Source: an uncultured Schaedlerella sp. (GTDB taxonomy: Bacteria; Bacillota; Clostridia; Lachnospirales; Lachnospiraceae). Taken from it: 64,000 nt of DNA. Under the pieces are notes generated by a model that searched no databases, had not been told where the DNA came from, and worked only from the letters and a program-made list of their open reading frames with translations. How positions within the stretch are numbered: position 1 is the first letter of the stretch; every line of letters begins with the position of its first letter. The DNA is taken from contig CAKSAJ010000002.1 of NCBI GenBank assembly GCA_934435195.1, positions 62,001 to 126,000 of the forward strand. Direction: 5' to 3'. Of the stretch, positions 46,237-53,803 are shown piece by piece. Both the position numbers and the translations under genes were made by a program.

Positions 46237-47677
46237 TTTCTTTTCCTCCATCACTTTTGTATGTTTCTACTTCAATTTGCAGAATCCACTTAGTTGACTG
46301 CTTCACCTGATAAGCATGACTCATCCGGTGTCCCAAAATCCATAAAATCTGATTGTCCTCTGTGAGCAACAATTGACTGTCTCTTACTTCTTTCGGGATT
46401 TTTTCATCTACAAACCAGTTCTTTAGTTTTTTTTGATGACCTTTTTCATCAATTACAATAGTATCGCCTGCCTGTCTTGTTCTAATATACAGACTGCTCT
46501 TTATTATATCATAATCAAACCATTTCGTGTATATTTTTTGTGGTATATCCTTTATTGAAAGATTTTTAGGCTTTTCCAGTATTTTACATCGAAGTTTCAG
46601 ATTTCTGTCTGCAAATATAGTTTCACCCGGAATATTCAATTTTCCCATACATTCCTGTATGATTTCTGCTTTCTTTTGTTCCCCGGATTGATATGTTTTT
46701 CTTTTCTCTAAGCGGATTCCTTCATAATTTCTTTTTGCATGCATTTCATAAGGAAGATCCAAAGTTCGTCCTACTTGTTTATTCATCAACTCCATTACCA
46801 CATCGACATGTGTGTGGCTCAAATCTCTTTTTTTGCCCCCTACTTGTTCCATGCCTTTGCGGATTACCATTTTCTTTATCAATTCCGGAAATGTTTCAAA
46901 GGAATTTTGCTGAATCTGAATCCAACATGCTTTTTCAAAATGTTCCTGCACACATTCCTGATATGCAGCCTCCACTTGTTCCTGCATATATTCCTGGAGT
47001 TCCCATATCTGCTCCATTGTTTCATTCATATGCCGGACTGCAGCCGAATTGACCTGTTCTTCTAAAATTGGAAGTACCAGATGCCGCAATTTATTTCTCG
47101 TATAATCTGTCTCTGCATTCGTTTCATCAATACAATAGGATTGCTTTCTCCCTGCCAGATATTCTTCAATCTCTTTTCTGTTCATACATAACAGCGGGCG
47201 GATAAATTTCCCATTAACCGGACGGATTCCTCCCAGTCCGTCTAACCCGGTTCCTCGTGACAGATTCCAAAGCAGTGTCTCTGCATTATCATTTTGATGA
47301 TGTGCTAGCGCAATTTTATTTCCTCCGTATTTTTGGCACACACAATCAAATGCTTCTCTCCTCACCATTCTTCCGGCTTCCTCCAAAGATTGTTTCCTCT
47401 TTTTAGCAATTGATTCCAGATTTACACGGAAAATTTCCAATGGGATTCGATGCTGCTCACATAATGCTTCTACAAATTGCTGATCTTTGTCTGCCGACTC
47501 TCCTCTAAGTCCATGATGTACATGTACTGCGATTAAGTCAAACCCTATTTTTTCTCTCAATTCTAAGAGCATCAAAAACAGGCATACCGAATCTGCACCT
47601 CCCGATACACCTGCAATCACCCGGTCTCCGCAGGTGAGCATATGATATTTTTGGATAAATTTCTCTATTCGTTTCAT
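46217..47677 (-). CDS. tilS: tRNA(Ile)-lysidine synthase
   Basis: A 486-aa enzyme that converts the wobble cytidine of tRNA-Ile(CAU) to lysidine. The ATP PP-loop is GVSGGADSVCL. HVHHGLRGESADKDQQFV, ALAHHQNDNAETLLWNLSRGTGLDGLGGI and TRNKLRHLVLPIL are hallmark segments. The C-terminal domain is TilS_C-like (DYDIIKSSLYIRTRQAGDTI...KKLKNWFVDEKIP). It is encoded between spoIIE and hpt as in Bacillus. Confidence 0.96.
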   Translation of the reverse strand: MKRIEKFIQKYHMLTCGDRVIAGVSGGADSVCLFLMLLELREKIGFDLIAVHVHHGLRGESADKDQQFVEALCEQHRIPLEIFRVNLESIAKKRKQSLEEAGRMVRREAFDCVCQKYGGNKIALAHHQNDNAETLLWNLSRGTGLDGLGGIRPVNGKFIRPLLCMNRKEIEEYLAGRKQSYCIDETNAETDYTRNKLRHLVLPILEEQVNSAAVRHMNETMEQIWELQEYMQEQVEAAYQECVQEHFEKACWIQIQQNSFETFPELIKKMVIRKGMEQVGGKKRDLSHTHVDVVMELMNKQVGRTLDLPYEMHAKRNYEGIRLEKRKTYQSGEQKKAEIIQECMGKLNIPGETIFADRNLKLRCKILEKPKNLSIKDIPQKIYTKWFDYDIIKSSLYIRTRQAGDTIVIDEKGHQKKLKNWFVDEKIPKEVRDSQLLLTEDNQILWILGHRMSHAYQVKQSTKWILQIEVETYKSDGGKENGRNNS

Positions 47678-47719
47678 AAGTAAACTATACTCAATCTCCC
47701 CGAAAAATGCAACAATCCC

Positions 47720-49117
47720 TTAATATTTCCAAATCCCGATAACCAATACAGTCATATCATCCTCCGGTGGCTTACCTGTCCAATTCAATACTTGTTTTAA
47801 AATATGTTCTGCCATTTCTTTTGGATTTATGATTGCAGTTCCTTTTATGATTGTCTCTAATAACACGTCCTGTTCCCCTACCGGCAGTGCATCCATAATT
47901 CCATCGGTGACCATAATTACAAAATCACCATCTTCTAATTGTCTTTTTGCGTGATCTACGTCCAGCTTATGAACTACCCCAATCGGCAGGCTGGTTGAAC
48001 GCAAGTGCTCGATAGTATCTTTCTTTTTAATAAATGTCGACGATGCGCCGGCTTTCAAAAACTCACCTATGCCGCTATACAAATCAAACACACACATATC
48101 TATTGTAGAATAATGTATCTCTTCCCGCCCCATTACCAGTGTTGTGTTGATCATCTGAATTGCCATTTTCTCAGGAAATCCTGCTTCAAGCAGCTCCTCC
48201 AATAATTCAATCACCAATGTACTCTCACGGCATGCCCGTTCTCCCGAACCCATCCCGTCTGACAATGCAACTCCCTGCTTTCCTCCCGGAAGGTCCAGCA
48301 TCATAAAATTATCGCCTGATATTTCACAGCTTCCTTTTCCAGCTTTTGCAACTCCCTGTAACGTGTAATACTCCGGTCCTTCCATACATACTACCGTAAT
48401 GTATTCCCGCCCCAATATTTGTGCCTGCTCCTTTGCAGGAGTTAGTTTTCGTCTGGCAGCAATCGAAATTTCTTTCACAATCTCACGAACTGTAAAACAT
48501 TGCTCATACATTGCTCTTGCCGTTACATGGATTTCATATTTTCCTTCCGGATTCATGAAAAAATTAGTTTTTAATACCCTGACTCCTTTTTTCTTTAGTG
48601 CCTCAATAATTCTTTTTTCCAACCATTCATCATGGAAAATACTATCTTCCATTTCCTTTGCGGTCTGGCGTATCATTTCGGCAAATGTGTCCATCTGGAT
48701 CGCACATCCCTCTCTGCTTAATGCCATCCTGTTTGTCCACATCATGTTCTGCCGGGCCGCTTGAAATGCCTCTAACATTTCTCTTAGAAATCGCGGAGCA
48801 CGAATGCAGCACTGTTTCAGCTTACGTTTCGTTTCTACATTCATTTCATCTCCATAATTATCTACCGCCGATAATATTTCATATCCCATCTGGCATGTAT
48901 GTACATAATTTTCTCCCCAGCACCAGTCTCTTTTTTCACATTTTGTGCAGACATGCTCTTTCACTTGAGCAAACATCGCGTCAATCTCATCATTTGTAAA
49001 AGATTTTTTCTTATTTTCCATTTTCAGAAATGTATTTGCCAATTGTGTAAGTGAATCTGCAAACTTTTCTATCTGTGCCACGTAGGGGCTTGTATGAAGC
49101 ATTTGTCCTTCTTCCAT
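47720..49117 (-). CDS. spoIIE: SpoIIE-family PP2C phosphatase lacking membrane segments
   Basis: A 465-aa protein phosphatase. In Bacillus SpoIIE dephosphorylates SpoIIAA to activate sigma-F in the forespore. The C-terminal PP2C domain has DLPGGKQGVALSDGMGSGERAC, ATLVIELLEELLEAGF-like helices, TIDMCVFDLYSGIGEFLKAGAS, FVIMVTDGIMDAL and PPEDDMTVLVIGIWK. A cysteine cluster (VCTKCEKRDWCW...HTC) lies at residues ~56-72. The usual SpoIIE N-terminus with about ten membrane helices (~330 aa) is absent, and no membrane ORF lies upstream. SD GGAGGTGA supports this start. The gene keeps the ancestral position between divIC and tilS. It may act as a soluble form. Confidence 0.88.
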   Translation of the reverse strand: MEEGQMLHTSPYVAQIEKFADSLTQLANTFLKMENKKKSFTNDEIDAMFAQVKEHVCTKCEKRDWCWGENYVHTCQMGYEILSAVDNYGDEMNVETKRKLKQCCIRAPRFLREMLEAFQAARQNMMWTNRMALSREGCAIQMDTFAEMIRQTAKEMEDSIFHDEWLEKRIIEALKKKGVRVLKTNFFMNPEGKYEIHVTARAMYEQCFTVREIVKEISIAARRKLTPAKEQAQILGREYITVVCMEGPEYYTLQGVAKAGKGSCEISGDNFMMLDLPGGKQGVALSDGMGSGERACRESTLVIELLEELLEAGFPEKMAIQMINTTLVMGREEIHYSTIDMCVFDLYSGIGEFLKAGASSTFIKKKDTIEHLRSTSLPIGVVHKLDVDHAKRQLEDGDFVIMVTDGIMDALPVGEQDVLLETIIKGTAIINPKEMAEHILKQVLNWTGKPPEDDMTVLVIGIWKY

Positions 49118-49135
49118 TTTATTATGTCACCTCCA

Positions 49136-49235
49136 AAAAGAATGTGCTTTGCACATTCAAGCACCTGCGGCGGCCGCTTGCGACATCTACATTGTACGCC
49201 GCAGTGCGTATCCTGCCGGAGGATTTTTATTACAT
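49136..49235. other. Cluster of GC-rich palindromes upstream of spoIIE
   Basis: AATGTGC-TTT-GCACATT (49141-49157) is followed by CTGCGGCG and CGCCGCAG arms (49168-49206), clearly richer in GC than the surroundings. No ORF or terminator tail is present here. Confidence 0.6.
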
Positions 49236-49260
49236 AAGAAATAAATTTTCCTAATGTAAT

Positions 49261-49292
49261 AAAAAACTCCGGAGTTCTCTCCGGAGTTTTTC
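49261..49292 (-). terminator. Terminator after divIC
   Basis: AAAAACTCCGGAG / CTCCGGAGTTTTT, 4-nt loop, T-run on both sides. Confidence 0.9.
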
Positions 49293-49316
49293 GTTCGTGT
49301 TTTTATTTTTCTATAT

Positions 49317-49643
49317 TCAATTCGTCTGCTTGAAAAGAATCTCATTCGGATCCACTAAGCCCAGTTTATCTTCCGCAACTTCTCTTATGTAATCATCAGT
49401 CTTAACATAATCCTGATACTCTTTTATCTCTTTTGACCGTTCTTCCTCTTTCTTTATCTGGGATTCTAATTCAGCTTCCTGCTGTTTATAATCTTGATTT
49501 TTTGAATAAATAGAGATGGAACCTATGCCAAATACTAATGTTAACACTGCCAATCCTACGCAGATTATCTGTACACTTTTCATATGCGGACGGGCTGATC
49601 TTTTTTTCTTGTGACCTTGCTTTCCTGCTTTTTTATTATTCAT
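49317..49643 (-). CDS. divIC: Septum formation initiator, DivIC/FtsB-like
   Basis: A 108-aa bitopic membrane protein. A basic cytoplasmic start (KKAGKQGHKKKRSARPHMKS) is followed by one membrane helix (VQIICVGLAVLTLVFGIGSISIY) and an external coiled coil (QDYKQQEAELESQIKKEEERSKEIKEY). The C-terminal segment DDYIREVAEDKLGLVDPNEILF is the family signature. DivIC works with FtsL and DivIB at the division septum. I chose the ATG at 49643, with a GGTGAG SD seven bases upstream. Gene order next to yabQ matches Bacillus. Confidence 0.9.
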   Translation of the reverse strand: MNNKKAGKQGHKKKRSARPHMKSVQIICVGLAVLTLVFGIGSISIYSKNQDYKQQEAELESQIKKEEERSKEIKEYQDYVKTDDYIREVAEDKLGLVDPNEILFKQTN

Positions 49644-49778
49644 AACTGCACTCACCTTACTTTGCGAACTACATGTTACGTCCCTTCTATTTTTCTATAC
49701 CTCTGCTTGTGTTTTTATAATATCTGGTTTGATGTTTATTTTCAAGTAATTTTTACATATTTCTTAATAAATTGTTAC

Positions 49779-49828
49779 ATTGACATTACTAGTCACACCC
49801 GTGTCAATCACTACGCTGATTGGCACGG
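49779..49828. promoter_or_regulatory. Overlapping alternative hairpins in the yabQ-divIC gap
   Basis: TGTCAAT can pair either with upstream ATTGACA or, in a stronger 12-bp stem, with downstream ATTGGCACGG (arms CCGTGTCAATCA / TGATTGGCACGG, 6-nt loop). Neither has a T-run. It may be a leader switch or a protein site. Confidence 0.45.
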
Positions 49829-49839
49829 AGGATAGCACG

Positions 49840-50121
49840 TCAGAAAACTTTTCGTTTCACAAGCCATGCACTCACACTTCCCAAAATCACTCCCAGAAGG
49901 AAAAACCATCGTATCGTTCCATGAGTTGTGCGATACATCTGCCTAAACAAATAAATCCCGGTTCCCATCCAGAACAAAAAATCTTCCAAATTTATCATTA
50001 CGATTGAATGTCGTATTAATTTTCTCATCTGGATCAACACTTGATAAACAATAAATAAAATGCAGCCGGACAGCCACGCATAGAAAAAAATAACAGCTTC
50101 TGTTCTAATTCCAAGCATCAT
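49840..50121 (-). CDS. yabQ: Spore cortex biosynthesis protein YabQ
   Basis: A 93-aa membrane protein with three to four hydrophobic helices (EAVIFFYAWLSGCILFIVYQVL, LEDFLFWMGTGIYLFRQMY and TIRWFFLLGVILGSVSAWLVK). YabQ is a forespore-engulfing-cell membrane protein needed for cortex formation. The second in-frame ATG (50121) has the better SD spacing. It follows yabP by nine bases. Confidence 0.85.
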   Translation of the reverse strand: MMLGIRTEAVIFFYAWLSGCILFIVYQVLIQMRKLIRHSIVMINLEDFLFWMGTGIYLFRQMYRTTHGTIRWFFLLGVILGSVSAWLVKRKVF

Positions 50122-50130
50122 AGGCATTTC

Positions 50131-50415
50131 CTATTTAAATAATTTTGTAAACAAATTTTCATTTGGATGCCCTGTCTGATTTGTATCTGAATAAATAATA
50201 CTGTCTATATTTCCGGCAATATCTATTTCTCCCTTTTCCACGCTAAGCCTATTTACATGCAGGTCCGTACCTTTGACCAGCAACATACCTTGTTCGGTCT
50301 CAAGCACAACTTCATTCAGATCAAAGGATAATACGTCAAGCACACCAGTCACCATACTTGTCTTTCGATTATTAATGACCAGCTTGTGTGCCTTTGCAAT
50401 CTGCCTTTCTTCCAC
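50131..50415 (-). CDS. yabP: Sporulation protein YabP
   Basis: A 94-aa beta-rich protein of the YabP/YqfC family (KLVINNRKTSMVTGVLDVLSFDLNEVVLETEQGMLLVKG), needed for late sporulation in Bacillus. It starts with GTG after a G-rich SD (GAGGGGGAG). That SD sequence is exactly complementary to the C-rich linker of the small RNA predicted at 62828-62970. Neighbours rqcP and yabQ give strong context. Confidence 0.88.
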   Translation of the reverse strand: MEERQIAKAHKLVINNRKTSMVTGVLDVLSFDLNEVVLETEQGMLLVKGTDLHVNRLSVEKGEIDIAGNIDSIIYSDTNQTGHPNENLFTKLFK

Positions 50416-50555
50416 ACAAACTCCCCCTCTCTCAATATCTCCGAAACATGTTTTCTATGTCTGGATATGTCAGGAGTTTCTCAACCTTTCGCGATTGAAA
50501 GTATCTCCATTCAAATATATATGAGAGAGTTTTTAATTTTATGTCTTTTAATTTT

Positions 50556-50795
50556 TTATAGATAACGGAACAAATCTTTTGCTTCTTCCTTCTTTGTTGT
50601 ATCCTGTATATCCAAAACTTCTACTTTGACTGTCTTTGTTCCAAACTGGATTTCTATAATATCTCCGACCTTTACCTTTACAGAAGCTTTTGCGACAACT
50701 CCGTTCACAAGAACTCGCCCTGCATCGCAGGCTTCATTCGCAACTGTTCTTCGTTTGATCAGGCGGGAAACTTTCAAAAACTTATCTAATCTCAT
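50556..50795 (-). CDS. rqcP: S4-domain RNA-binding protein RqcP (YabO/Hsp15-like)
   Basis: A 79-aa protein, almost all S4 domain (MRLDKFLKVSRLIKRRTVANEACDAGRVLVNG). RqcP acts with RqcH on stalled 50S subunits to drive alanine tailing of the nascent chain. Small size and position between hup and yabP match the Bacillus yabO order. Confidence 0.93.
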   Translation of the reverse strand: MRLDKFLKVSRLIKRRTVANEACDAGRVLVNGVVAKASVKVKVGDIIEIQFGTKTVKVEVLDIQDTTKKEEAKDLFRYL

Positions 50796-50830
50796 CCTAT
50801 CTTTCCTTTTCTTTAATCCCTTTTTCAGTA

Positions 50831-50900
50831 GAAGAAAGGCAGAGGATATAAACCTCTGCCTCTTTCTCCTTTATTCACAAGGCATCCTGCGATGCCTACT
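50831..50900 (-). terminator. Hairpins after hup
   Basis: GGCAGAGG / CCTCTGCC (50838-50860) followed on the minus strand by a pyrimidine tail, plus a second small stem GGCATC / GATGCC (50881-50896). The first is a plausible terminator of hup. Confidence 0.6.
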
Positions 50901-50916
50901 TTTCATCTATTCGTTC

Positions 50917-51189
50917 TTAGTTTACAGCATCTTTCAGAGCTTTTCCAGCTTTGAATTTTGGTGCATTGCAAGCGCTGATTGTCATAGGCTCACCTGTCTG
51001 TGGGTTCTTACCTGTTCTTGCTGCTCTCTTGCTTACTTCAAATGTTCCAAATCCAACTAACTGAACTTTCTCTTCTTTTTTCAGTTCTTCAGTAACAACA
51101 TCGATAAAAGCCTTTACTGCTTTTTCTGAATCTTTCTTAGAAATTTCTGCTCTTTCTGCAATTGCTGCAACTAATTCTGTTCTGTTCAT
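50917..51189 (-). CDS. hup: HU-family DNA-binding protein
   Basis: A 90-aa nucleoid protein. MNRTELVAAIAERAEISKKDSEKAV opening, VQLVGFGTFEVSKRAARTGKNP and the beta-arm ending. It bends and compacts DNA as a dimer. A consensus promoter lies about 100 bp upstream. Confidence 0.97.
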   Translation of the reverse strand: MNRTELVAAIAERAEISKKDSEKAVKAFIDVVTEELKKEEKVQLVGFGTFEVSKRAARTGKNPQTGEPMTISACNAPKFKAGKALKDAVN

Positions 51190-51284
51190 ATGGATAGTTC
51201 CTCCTCTTTATTATAGTAGAATTCTAATTCTAATAGGGTAAAGGCTCTTTTCTGCCGTGCTTTCCGGCTTTGCCCTTATGTACT

Positions 51285-51313
51285 GTTATACAATTTCCAC
51301 TACTATTTGTCAA
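51285..51313 (-). promoter_or_regulatory. Predicted promoter of hup
   Basis: TTGACA (51308-51313), 17-bp spacer, TATAAC (51285-51290), followed by a leader of about 85 nt. Confidence 0.75.
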
Positions 51314-51326
51314 GCATTCTACGCTT

Positions 51327-51360
51327 AAAAAACGGCGAAAACACGTGGTTTTTGCCGTCA
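51327..51360 (-). terminator. Terminator after the CotS-like gene
   Basis: ACGGC..AAAAC pairs with GTTTT..GCCGT around a short loop, followed on the minus strand by a run of six T. Confidence 0.75.
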
Positions 51361-51370
51361 TTTCCACCTC

Positions 51371-52378
51371 CTATAACCGAAAGTCAAATATCACTTCTAA
51401 AAATCGTAGTTTTTCCTGATTTTGGGCTACTGCAAGCTCAAGTTTTTCGACATTTTTCTCTGGCATCCACGCCTTATTGGAATGATAATAAGCGTTCACG
51501 ATTTTCCAGAATTTCTCCGGATAAGCTATTTTCAATGCAATATATTCGAGTTCTTCTTTCTTCAGTGTCCTCACACTGTTATACCTACTCAAAATTTCAT
51601 TTCCAAGTGCAACACTCCAACGATGTTTTTCCATAACTTTCCGCAAAAAATAATATAAATCTAACACCTGCACATCTCTTCTAAAATGTTCAAAATTAAT
51701 TGTCACAACCTTTTGAGGAAGTAAGAGCACATTATGATAATTGTAATCTCCATGGATTAACAAACCTTCTTCAATACTCGACTTATAAAGCTCATCATAT
51801 TGGGAATTTGCAAGACGCTCCTCCACCGCTTTTCCTATCTCATACATTTGCTCAAAGGATTTTAAATACATTGCTTCAAACGTCCCTTTATTCACACGTT
51901 TCCGCACAAATGCCCTCACCTTTTTCAATTCGCGGTTATGACATATCATTTCTTCTTTCAAATGTCTTCCCGCCGGCGGCCGTATCTCCTGCTTTTCCTC
52001 CACACTGCATATGTCCTTCCATTTCATATCAAGGTGCAGGAGTGCCAGATTTTCTGCTGCCATAAGCACATCTGCTTCACGCCGCACCTCGCACTCTCTC
52101 CCATCATACCATTTTTTCAACAGATACCGGCTTCCATCTCTCGCGGTACTGATCAATTTATTTTCCGAATTCAGTATCGGTGTGTCCACATATTTGCCAC
52201 TCTCTTCAAGCTGACATAACAGCGTATAAAATAAGAGGGCACGTCTGTCAGAGATTTTTGTCTCTTTTAACAGCATCGTTCCCTCTTTCGTGTTGATAAA
52301 AAACGCACCCCTGATTTTGCGGGTGCTTTCTGCCTCAATTGGATATTGTTCTAAAACTTCTAATTCACTTTCTCTCAT
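51371..52378 (-). CDS. CotS-like spore coat / aminoglycoside-phosphotransferase-fold protein
   Basis: A 335-aa protein with a kinase-like APH fold. YLLKKWYDG, ENLALLHLDMKWKDI, the catalytic-loop-like LIHGDYNYHNVLLL (Asp and Asn present) and TINFEHFRRDVQVLDLYYFLRKVM fit the CotS/YtaA family of spore coat and sugar-kinase-like proteins. The DFG-equivalent reads NFEHF with Glu in the metal position, so activity may differ. The position next to hup and cca, outside a coat cluster, gives little further context. Confidence 0.8.
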   Translation of the reverse strand: MRESELEVLEQYPIEAESTRKIRGAFFINTKEGTMLLKETKISDRRALLFYTLLCQLEESGKYVDTPILNSENKLISTARDGSRYLLKKWYDGRECEVRREADVLMAAENLALLHLDMKWKDICSVEEKQEIRPPAGRHLKEEMICHNRELKKVRAFVRKRVNKGTFEAMYLKSFEQMYEIGKAVEERLANSQYDELYKSSIEEGLLIHGDYNYHNVLLLPQKVVTINFEHFRRDVQVLDLYYFLRKVMEKHRWSVALGNEILSRYNSVRTLKKEELEYIALKIAYPEKFWKIVNAYYHSNKAWMPEKNVEKLELAVAQNQEKLRFLEVIFDFRL

Positions 52379-52444
52379 TGCTGCCCCCTACATTACACGA
52401 TTCATAACTCTTTTTAATCTATGTAAGAGGCAGCCAAAGTATTC

Positions 52445-53779
52445 TTAAAGTCCAAGCCTTTCTTTTACATACTCGCAAAGCAGCTCTTTTTTATTACATT
52501 GTGGATCATCAATAACCCACTCCAGCAGCTCATTCAACATATTGCCAAGTTCTCTTCCCGGCTTCATGCCAATCTCCATAAGATCCTTGCCCGTAACTGC
52601 AAGGTCTCTGAGTGTCACACAATGCTCCTTGATCAAAGTATCCTGATAAATCTCTCGCATTGCAATGATATTTTCAATCTTTGCGCGTCGCTGATATGAG
52701 CTTTGTGCTTTTACATCAGCCATACGAACTGCCAGATAATATGGGAATAATTCTACTCCTATACGATTCATGGCACGTCGTACATTCGGTCCTGTCGCCT
52801 CGATACGATAATCATGATAACATACCAGTTTTGTTACTTTTTTAATCGTATCATTGTCCATCTTCAGGCGCTGCATGATAGAACGGGCTTTCTCCTCGCT
52901 GCCGATTGAGTGCTCTTTAAAATGATCTTGTCCGTTTTCATCTGTCGTTTTTGCAAATGGTTTTCCCATATCATGGAATAACATCGTCAGACGCAGTATC
53001 TTATCCTGCTTTACATTCATAATCGCATGAAGTGTATGCTCTGCCACATCATACATATGATGCGGTGTGTGCTGTTCCACCCCGACCATACGGTCCCATT
53101 CCGGAAGGATCACTCTTGTGATTCCCAGCTCGTATGCGTCCTTAAGACGCTCCGGGTGATCTGACATAAGCAGCTTTATCAATTCTGCCTGTATTCTTTC
53201 TGCACTGATATTTTTCAATGACAACACCTGGGAACGAATTGCATCTGCCGTATGTTCTTCAATCGCAAAATCCAATTGCGCGGAAAATCTCACTGCACGC
53301 AAGATTCGCAGGGCATCTTCTTCAAAACGTTCCTTCGGATCACCTACACAACGGATCAAATGATAATTCAGATCCTTCATTCCTCCAAATGCATCTACCA
53401 GACGAACATCATCATTATATGCCATTGCATTGATCGTAAAATCACGACGGCGCAAATCTTCTTCCAGCTTATTCGTGAAGATCACTTCCTTTGGATGACG
53501 GCTGTCTTCATAAACTCCGTCAATTCGATATGTCGTCACTTCATACATATCTTTCCCCATAAGAACCGTTACCGTTCCATGTTCAATTCCAGTATCTACT
53601 GTTCTCGGAAAAAGTGCTTTTATTTCTTCCGGCTTTGCAGACGTAGTGATATCCCAGTCCTGAGGTTCTTTTGCAAGAATTGAATCTCTCACGCATCCTC
53701 CAACCGCATATGCCTCATATCCATGCATCTGTAAATTTTCAATAATCTCTGTCACTTTACCAGGTAACGTAATCTTCAT
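52445..53779 (-). CDS. cca: CCA tRNA nucleotidyltransferase with HD domain
   Basis: A 444-aa enzyme that builds or repairs the 3' CCA end of tRNAs. The nucleotidyltransferase site is AVGGCVRDSILAKEPQDWDITTSA. RRDFTINAMAYN and VGDPKERFEEDALRILRAVRF are typical of class II. An HD phosphohydrolase domain lies at ~245-350 (TMLFHDMGKP), and the C-terminal helices bind tRNA. It is followed upstream by asnS, 24 bp apart. Confidence 0.95.
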   Translation of the reverse strand: MKITLPGKVTEIIENLQMHGYEAYAVGGCVRDSILAKEPQDWDITTSAKPEEIKALFPRTVDTGIEHGTVTVLMGKDMYEVTTYRIDGVYEDSRHPKEVIFTNKLEEDLRRRDFTINAMAYNDDVRLVDAFGGMKDLNYHLIRCVGDPKERFEEDALRILRAVRFSAQLDFAIEEHTADAIRSQVLSLKNISAERIQAELIKLLMSDHPERLKDAYELGITRVILPEWDRMVGVEQHTPHHMYDVAEHTLHAIMNVKQDKILRLTMLFHDMGKPFAKTTDENGQDHFKEHSIGSEEKARSIMQRLKMDNDTIKKVTKLVCYHDYRIEATGPNVRRAMNRIGVELFPYYLAVRMADVKAQSSYQRRAKIENIIAMREIYQDTLIKEHCVTLRDLAVTGKDLMEIGMKPGRELGNMLNELLEWVIDDPQCNKKELLCEYVKERLGL

Positions 53780-53803
53780 ATAATTTCTGTTCTCCTCTTA
53801 GCC

